Shown here one piece after another: positions 56,332 through 64,000 of a DNA stretch of 64,000 nt (the first letter of the stretch is position 1; the number at the start of each line of letters is the position of its first letter). The position numbers and the translations under genes were made by a program. The notes below the pieces were generated by a model, which was not told where the DNA came from, did not search any database, and saw only the letters and a list, made by a program, of their open reading frames with translations. Source of the stretch: Nemertoderma westbladi (Eukaryota; Xenacoelomorpha; Nemertodermatida; Nemertodermatidae); the NCBI GenBank assembly GCA_032718475.1, contig JAUCBJ010006695.1, positions 1-64,000 on the forward strand. Reading direction: 5' to 3'.

Positions 56332-59300
56332 GTTAGTATTAGATTGTAGAGCTATCGCGGAGAGGTTAGTATTAGATTGTAGAGCTATCGCGGAGAGGTT
56401 AGTATTAGATTGTAGAGCTACTACTAGGATCGGCATGCTGCATTGCAGCTGCATTTTTAAGAATGCTGTGCCGGCTTGTCAACAAAAGCTAAGTAGAGCT
56501 GACTTGTAGAGCTAAGAGAGGTTAGTATTAGATTGTAGAGCTAAGAGAGGTTAGTATTAGATTGTAGAGCTACGAGAGGTTAGTATTAGATTGTAGAGCT
56601 AAGAGAGGTTAGTATTAGATTGTAGAGCTATCGCGGAGAGGTTAGTATTAGATTGTAGAGCTAAGAGAGGTTAGTATTAGATTGTAGAGCTAAGAGAGAG
56701 GTTAGTATTAGATTGTAGAGCTAAGAGAGGTTAGTATTAGATTGTAGAGCTATCGCGGAGAGGTTAGTATTAGATTGTAGAGCTAAGAGAGGTTAGTATT
56801 AGATTGTAGAGCTAAGAGAGGTTAGTATTAGATTGTAGAACTATCTCGGAAAGGTTAGTATTAGATTGTGGAGCTATCTCGGAGAGGTTAGTATTAGATT
56901 GTAGAGCTAAGAGAGGTTAGTATTAGATTGTAGAGCTATCGCGGAGAGGTTAGTATTAGATTGTAGAGCTAAGAGAGGTTAGTATTAGATTGTAGAGCTA
57001 AGAGAGGTTAGTATTAGATTGTAGAGCTAAGAGAGGTTAGTATTAGATTGTAGAGCTAAGAGAGGTTAGTATTAGATTGTAGAGCTAAGGAGGTTAGTAT
57101 TAGATTGTAGAGCTAAGAGAGGTTAATATTAGATTGTAGAGCTATCGCGGAGAGGTTAGTATTAGATTGTAGAGCTAAGAGAGGTTAGTATTAGATTGTA
57201 GAGCAGGTTAGTATTCGATTGTAGAGCTATCGCGGAGAGGTTAGTATTAGATTGTAGAGCTACGAGAGGTTAGTATTAGATTGTAGAGCTAAGAGAGGTT
57301 AGTATTAGATTGTAGAGCTAAGAGAGGTTAGTATTAGATTGTAGAGCTAAGAGAGGTTAGTATTAGATTGTAGAGCTATCGCGGAGAGGTTAGTATTAGA
57401 TTGTAGAGCTACGAGAGGTTAGTATTAGATTGTAGAGCTAAGGAGGTTAGTATTACATTGTAGAGCTAAGAGAGGTTAGTATTAGATTGTAGAGCTATCG
57501 TGGATAGGTTAGTATTAGATTGTAGAGCTAAGGAGGTTAGTATTACATTGTAGAGCTAATAGAGGTTAGTATTAGATTGTAGAGCTATCGTGGATAGGTT
57601 AGTATTAGATTGTAGAGCTAAGCGAGGTTAGTATTAGATTGTATAGCTAAGAGAGGTTACTATTAGATTGTGAGGTTAGTATTAGATTGTAGAGCTAAGG
57701 AGGTTAGTATTAGATTGTAGAGCTAAGAGAGGTTAGTATTAGATTGTAGAGCTATCGCGGAGAGGTTAGTATTAGATTGTAGAGCTAAGGAGGTTAGTAT
57801 TAGATTGTAGAGCTAAGGAGGTTAGTATTAGATTGTAGAGCTAAGAGAGGTTAGTATTAGATTGTAGAGCTATCGCGGAGAGGTTAGTATTAGATTGTAG
57901 AGCTAAGGAGGTTAGTATTACATTGTAGAGCTAAGAGAGGTTAGTATTAGATTGTAGAGCTAAGAGAGGTTAGTATTGGATTGTAGAGCTATCACAGAGA
58001 GGTTAGTATTAGATTGTAGAGCTATCGCGGAGAGGTTAGTATTAGATTGTAGAGCTACGAGAGGTTAGTATTACATTGTAGAGCTAATAGAGGTTAGTAT
58101 TAGATTGTAGAGCTATCGTGGATAGGTTAGTATTAGATTGTAGAGCTAAGGAGGTTAGTATTACATTGTAGAGCTAATAGAGGTTAGTATTAGATTGTAG
58201 AGCTATCGTGGATAGGTTAGTATTAGATTGTAGAGCTAAGAGAGGTTAGTATTAGATTGTAGAGCTAAGAGAGGTTAGTATTAGATTGTGAGGTTAGTAT
58301 TAGATTGTAGAGCTAAGGAGGTTAGTATTAGATTGTAGAGCTAAGGAGGTTAGTATTAGATTGTAGAGCTAAGGAGGTTAGTATTACATTGTAGAGCTAA
58401 TAGAGGTTAGTATTAGATTGTAGAGCTATCGTGGATAGGTTAGTATTAGATTGTAGAGCTAAGAGAGGTTAGTATTAGATTGTAGAGCTAAGAGAGGTTA
58501 GTATTAGATTGTAGAGCTAAGAGAGGTTAGTATTAGATTGTAGAGCTAAGAGAGGTTAGGTTAGTATTAGATTGTAGAGCTATCTCGGAGAGGTTAGTAT
58601 TAGATTGTAGAGCTAAGAGAGGTTAGTATTAGATTGTAGAGCTAAGAGAGGTTAGTATTAGATTGTAGAGCTAAGAGAGGTTAGGTTAGTATTAGATTGT
58701 AGAGCTATCTCGGAGAGGTTAGTATTAGATTGTGAGGTTAGTATTAGATTGTAGAGCTAAGAGAGGTTAGTATTAGATTGTAGAGCTAAGAGAGGTTAGG
58801 TTAGTATTAGATTGTAGAGCTATCTCGGAGAGGTTAGTATTAGATTGTGAGGTTAGTATTAGATTGTAGAGCTAAGAGAGGTTAGTATTAGATTGTAGAG
58901 CTAAGAGAGGTTAGTATTCGATTGTAGAGCTATCGCGGAGAGGTTAGTATTAGATTGTAGAGCTACGAGAGGTTAGTATTAGATTGTAGAGCTAAGGAGG
59001 TTAGTATTAGATTGTAGAGCTAAGAGAGGTTAATATTAGATTGTAGAGCTATCGCGGAGAGGTTAGTATTAGATTGTAGAGCTAAGAGAGGTTAGTATTA
59101 GATTGTAGAGCTACGAGAGGTTAGTATTAGATTGTAGAGCTAAGGAGGTTAGTATTAGATTGTAGAGCTAAGAGAGGTTAGTATTAGATTGTAGAGCTAT
59201 CGCGGAGAGGTTAGTATTAGATTGTAGAGCTAAGAGAGGTTAGTATTAGATTGTAGAGCTAAGAGAGGTTAGTATTAGATTGTAGAGCTAAGAGAGGTTA

Positions 59301-62300
59301 GTATTCGATTGTAGAGCTATCGCGGAGAGGTTAGTATTAGATTGTAGAGCTAAGGAGGTTAGTATTACATTGTAGAGCTAAGAGAGGTTAGTATTAGATT
59401 GTAGAGCTATCGTGGATAGGTTAGTATTAGATTGTAGAGCTAAGAGAGGTTAGTATTAGATTGTAGAGCTAAGAGAGGTTAGTATTAGATTGTAGAGCTA
59501 TCGCGGAGAGGTTAGTATTAGATTGTAGAGCTAAGAGAGGTTAGTATTAGATTGTAGAGCTATCTCGGAGAGGTTAGTATTAGATTGTAGAGCTATCGCG
59601 GAGAGGTTAGTATTAGATTGTAGAGCTAAGAGAGGTTAGTATTAGATTGTAGAGCTATCTCGGAGAGGTTAGTATTAGATTGTAGAGCTAAGAGAGGTTA
59701 GTATTAGATTGTAGAGCTATCTCGGAGAGGTTAGTATTAGATTGTAGAGCTAAGTGAGGTTAGTATTAGATTGTAGAGCTATCGCAGAGAGGTTAGTATT
59801 AGATTGTAGAGCTAAGAGAGGTTAGTATTAGATTGTAGAGCTAAGGAGGTTAGTATTAGATTGTAGAGCTAAGAGAGGTTAATATTAGATTGTAGAGCTA
59901 TCGCGGAGAGGTTAGTATTAGATTGTAGAGCTAAGGAGGTTAGTATTACATTGTAGAGCTAAGAGAGGTTAGTATTAGATTGTAGAGCTATCGTGGATAG
60001 ATTAGTATTAGATTGTAGAGCTAAGAGAGGTTAGTATTAGATTGTAGAGCTAAGAGAGGTTAGTATTAGATTGTAGAGCTATCTCGGAGAGGTTAGTATT
60101 AGATTGTAGAGCTATCGCAGAGAGGTTAGTATTAGATTGTAGAGCTAAGAGAGGTTAGTATTAGATTGTAGAGCTAAGGAGGTTAGTATTAGATTGTAGA
60201 ACTAAGAGAGGGTAGTATTAGATTGTAGAGCTAAGAGAGGTTAGTATTAGATTGTAGAGCTATCTCGGAGAGGTTAGTATTAGATTGTAGAGCTAAGGAG
60301 GTTAGTATTAGATTGTAGAGCTAAGAGAGGGTAGTATTAGATTGTAGAGCTAAGAGAGGTTAGTATTAGATTGTAGAGCTAAGGAGGTTAGTATTAGATT
60401 GTAGAGCTAAGAGAGGTTAGTATTAGATTGTAGAGCTACGAGAGGTTAGTATTAGATTGTAGAGCTAAGAGAGGTTAGTATTAGATTGTAGAGCTATCGC
60501 GGAGAGGTTAGTATTAGATTGTAGAGCTAAGAGAGGTTAGTATTAGATTGTAGAGCTAAGAGAGAGGTTAGTATTAGATTGTAGAGCTAAGAGAGGTTAG
60601 TATTAGATTGTAGAGCTATCGCGGAGAGGTTAGTATTAGATTGTAGAGCTATCGCGGAGAGGTTAGTATTAGATTGTAGAGCTAAGAGAGGTTAGTATTA
60701 GATTGTAGAGCTAAGAGAGGTTAGTATTAGATTGTAGAACTATCTCGGAGAGGTTAGTATTAGATTGTGGAGCTATCTCGGAGAGGTTAGTATTAGATTG
60801 TAGAGCTAAGAGAGGTTAGTATTAGATTGTAGAGCTATCGCGGAGAGGTTAGTATTAGATTGTAGAGCTAAGAGAGGTTAGTATTAGATTGTAGAGCTAA
60901 GGGAGGTTAGTATTAGATTGTAGAGCTAAGAGAGGTTAGTATTAGATTGTAGAGCTAAGAGAGGTTAGTATTAGATTGTAGAGCTAAGGAGGTTAGTATT
61001 AGATTGTAGAGCTAAGAGAGGTTAATATTAGATTGTAGAGCTATCGCGGAGAGGTTAGTATTAGATTGTAGAGCTAAGAGAGGTTAGTATTAGATTGTAG
61101 AGCAGGTTAGTATTCGATTGTAGAGCTATCGCGGAGAGGTTAGTATTAGATTGTAGAGCTAAGGAGGTTAGTATTACATTGTAGAGCTAAGAGAGGTTAG
61201 TATTAGATTGTAGAGCTATCGTGGATAGGTTAGTATTAGATTGTAGAGCTAAGAGAGGTTAGTATTAGATTGTAGAGCTAAGAGAGGTTAGTATTAGATT
61301 GTGAGGTTAGTATTAGATTGTATAGCTAAGGAGGTTAGTATTAGATTGTAGAGCTAAGAGAGGTTAGTATTAGATTGTAGAGCTATCGCGGAGAGGTTAG
61401 TATTAGATTGTAGAGCTAAGGAGGTTAGTATTACATTGTAGAGCTAAGAGAGGTTAGTATTAGATTGTAGAGCTATCGTGGATAGGTTAGTATTAGATTG
61501 TAGAGCTAAGGAGGTTAGTATTACATTGTAGAGCTAATAGAGGTTAGTATTAGATTGTAGAGCTATCGTGGATAGGTTAGTATTAGATTGTAGAGCTAAG
61601 AGAGGTTAGTATTAGATTGTAGAGCTAAGAGAGGTTAGTATTAGATTGTGAGGTTAGTATTAGATTGTAGAGCTAAGGAGGTTAGTATTAGATTGTAGAG
61701 CTAATAGAGGTTAGTATTAGATTGTAGAGCTATCGTGGATAGGTTAGTATTAGATTGTAGAGCTAAGGAGGTTAGTATTACATTGTAGAGCTAAGAGAGG
61801 TTAGTATTAGATTGTAGAGCTATCGTGGATAGGTTAGTATTAGATTGTAGAGCTAAGGAGGTTAGTATTACATTGTAGAGCTAATAGAGGTTAGTATTAG
61901 ATTGTAGAGCTATCGTGGATAGGTTAGTATTAGATTGTAGAGCTAAGAGAGGTTAGTATTAGATTGTAGAGCTAAGAGAGGTTAGTATTAGATTGTGAGG
62001 TTAGTATTAGATTGTAGAGCTAAGGAGGTTAGTATTAGATTGTAGAGCTAATAGAGGTTAGTATTAGATTGTAGAGCTATCGTGGATAGGTTAGTATTAG
62101 ATTGTAGAGCTAAGAGAGGTTAGTATTAGATTGTAGAGCTAAGAGAGGTTAGTATTAGATTGTAGAGCTAAGAGAGGTTAGTATTAGATTGTAGAGCTAA
62201 GAGATGTTAGTATTAGATTGTAGAGCTAAGAGAGGTTAGTATTCGATTGTAGAGCTATCGCGGAGAGGTTAGTATTAGATTGTAGAGCTACGAGAGGTTA

Positions 62301-64000
62301 GTATTAGATTGTAGAGCTAAGGAGGTTAGTATTAGATTGTAGAGCTAAGAGAGGTTAATATTAGATTGTAGAGCTAAGAGAGGTTAGTATTAGATTGTAG
62401 AGCTAAGGAGGTTAGTATTAGATTGTAAGGCTAAGAGAGGTTAATATTAGATTGTAGAGCTATCGCGGAGAGGTTAGTATTAGATTGTAGAGCTAAGAGA
62501 GGTTAGTATTAGATTGTAGAGCTAAGAGAGGTTAGTATTAGATTGTAGAGCTAAGAGAGGTTAGTATTCGATTGTAGAGCTATCGCGGAGAGGTTAGTAT
62601 TAGATTGTAGAGCTAAGGAGGTTAGTATTACATTGTAGAGCTAAGAGAGGTTAGGTTAGTATTAGATTGTAGAGCTATCTCGGAGAGGTTAGTATTAGAT
62701 TGTAGAGCTAAGAGAGGTTAGTATTAGATTGTAGAGCTAAGAGAGGTTAGTATTAGATTGTAGAGCTAAGAGAGGTTAGGTTAGTATTAGATTGTAGAGC
62801 TATCTCGGAGAGGTTAGTATTAGATTGTGAGGTTAGTATTAGATTGTAGAGCTAAGAGAGGTTAGTATTAGATTGTAGAGCTAAGAGAGGTTAGGTTAGT
62901 ATTAGATTGTAGAGCTATCTCGGAGAGGTTAGTATTAGATTGTAGAGCTATCGCGGAGAGGTTAGTATTAGATTGTAGAGCTAAGAGAGGTTAGTATTAG
63001 ATTGTAGAGCTAAGAGAGGTTAGTATTAGATTGTAGAACTATCTCGGAGAGGTTAGTATTAGATTGTGGAGCTATCTCGGAGAGGTTAGTATTAGATTGT
63101 AGAGCTAAGAGAGGTTAGTATTAGATTGTAGAGCTATCGCGGAGAGGTTAGTATTAGATTGTAGAGCTAAGAGAGGTTAGTATTAGATTGTAGAGCTAAG
63201 GGAGGTTAGTATTAGATTGTAGAGCTAAGAGAGGTTAGTATTAGATTGTAGAGCTAAGAGAGGTTAGTATTAGATTGTAGAGCTAAGGAGGTTAGTATTA
63301 GATTGTAGAGCTAAGAGAGGTTAATATTAGATTGTAGAGCTATCGCGGAGAGGTTAGTATTAGATTGTAGAGCTAAGAGAGGTTAGTATTAGATTGTAGA
63401 GCAGGTTAGTATTCGATTGTAGAGCTATCGCGGAGAGGTTAGTATTAGATTGTAGAGCCAAGGAGGTTAGTATTACATTGTAGAGCTAAGAGAGGTTAGT
63501 ATTAGATTGTAGAGCTATCGTGGATAGGTTAGTATTAGATTGTAGAGCTAAGAGAGGTTAGTATTAGATTGTAGAGCTAAGAGAGGTTAGTATTAGATTG
63601 TGAGGTTAGTATTAGATTGTATAGCTAAGGAGGTTAGTATTAGATTGTAGAGCTAAGAGAGGTTAGTATTAGATTGTAGAGCTATCGCGGAGAGGTTAGT
63701 ATTAGATTGTAGAGCTAAGGAGGTTAGTATTACATTGTAGAGCTAAGAGAGGTTAGTATTAGATTGTAGAGCTATCGTGGATAGGTTAGTATTAGATTGT
63801 AGAGCTAAGGAGGTTAGTATTACATTGTAGAGCTAATAGAGGTTAGTATTAGATTGTAGAGCTATCGTGGATAGGTTAGTATTAGATTGTAGAGCTAAGA
63901 GAGGTTAGTATTAGATTGTAGAGCTAAGAGAGGTTAGTATTAGATTGTGAGGTTAGTATTAGATTGTAGAGCTAAGGAGGTTAGTATTAGATTGTAGAGC
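56308..64000 (+). repeat. 27-33-bp satellite made from the CFAP69 exon I donor junction (runs off the window)
   Basis: The founding unit is the exon end agattgcagagctatcgcag / agag plus intron start gttagtatt. Full units of 33 bp (agattgtagagctatcgcgg / agaggttagtatt) alternate with 29-bp (gctaagagag) and 27-bp (gctaaggag) forms that lack the tcgcgg part, and rarer variants (tatctcgg, tatcgtggatagg, gtgaggttag). The C-to-T change to tgtag in units after the first turns the exon-derived part into a stop in the exon frame. About 250 units are present, each with AG|GTTAGT. Multi-unit blocks recur kilobases apart. Confidence 0.97.
56420..56488 (-). mobile_element. extremely 5'-truncated LINE 3' end inside the satellite
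   Basis: The sequence gatcggcatgctgcattgca and the following gctgcatttttaagaatgct, gtgccggcttgtcaacaaaa match the 3' end of the LINE at 6592-9890 (compare 6596-6655). It is preceded by the same tactacta tail. Only about 65 bp remain. Confidence 0.88.

Noticed and set aside
54301-54750. 149-codon plus-strand frame
   Set aside because: It includes a poly-C tract read as PPPPPP and accggtacc repeats, with no conserved features.
55578-55868. 96-codon frame with a helix-turn-helix-like segment
   Set aside because: The resemblance is weak and there is no companion domain, promoter or splice site; kept only as a note.

Overview
The window is animal nuclear DNA. It has spliced genes with GT/AG introns, APE-type LINEs, a BEL/Pao LTR retrotransposon, tRNA-derived SINE-like elements, MITE/foldback elements and many tandem arrays. 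BEL/Pao, tandem-repeat elements resembling Helentron-associated elements, and abundant TAGGCCTA and ACCGGTACC palindromes suggest a marine invertebrate. I cannot name the species.

The backbone is one plus-strand gene, CFAP69 (cilia- and flagella-associated protein 69). Nine exons can be placed between 2963 and 56331. Their reading phases join correctly at all eight junctions, giving about 574 residues of the middle and C-terminal parts. The first and last exons lie outside the window. The 19 kb intron between exons 4 and 5 is a G-rich minisatellite broken up by three LINE insertions: an almost intact APE LINE on minus (6592-9890), a degraded plus-strand copy of the same family (12146-14555), and a long minus-strand L2/CR1-like LINE (about 15253-23628). 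The last of these encodes a Ulp1-type cysteine protease, an RRM-like ORF1, an APE endonuclease and a reverse transcriptase.

Three CFAP69 splice junctions have been amplified into large tandem arrays. The 3' splice site and first 44 nt of the exon at 29018 occur 24 more times upstream (26352-29017). The end of the exon at 39799-40052 plus its 5' splice site is repeated about 70 times (40022-43622). The end of the exon at 56055-56331 plus its 5' splice site seeds a satellite that fills the rest of the window (56308-64000 and beyond). This is the most unusual feature here.

Inside the 16 kb intron between the last two visible exons lie two intronless genes on the opposite strand. One is a full-length TONSL homologue (44785-48816, TPR-ankyrin-UBL-LRR). 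The other is an ABHD10-like alpha/beta hydrolase (51131-51997). A small cysteine-rich secreted peptide gene (36201-36482, minus) lies in another intron. The remainder is mostly foldback or MITE elements, several with poly-C/poly-G ends, and other minisatellites.
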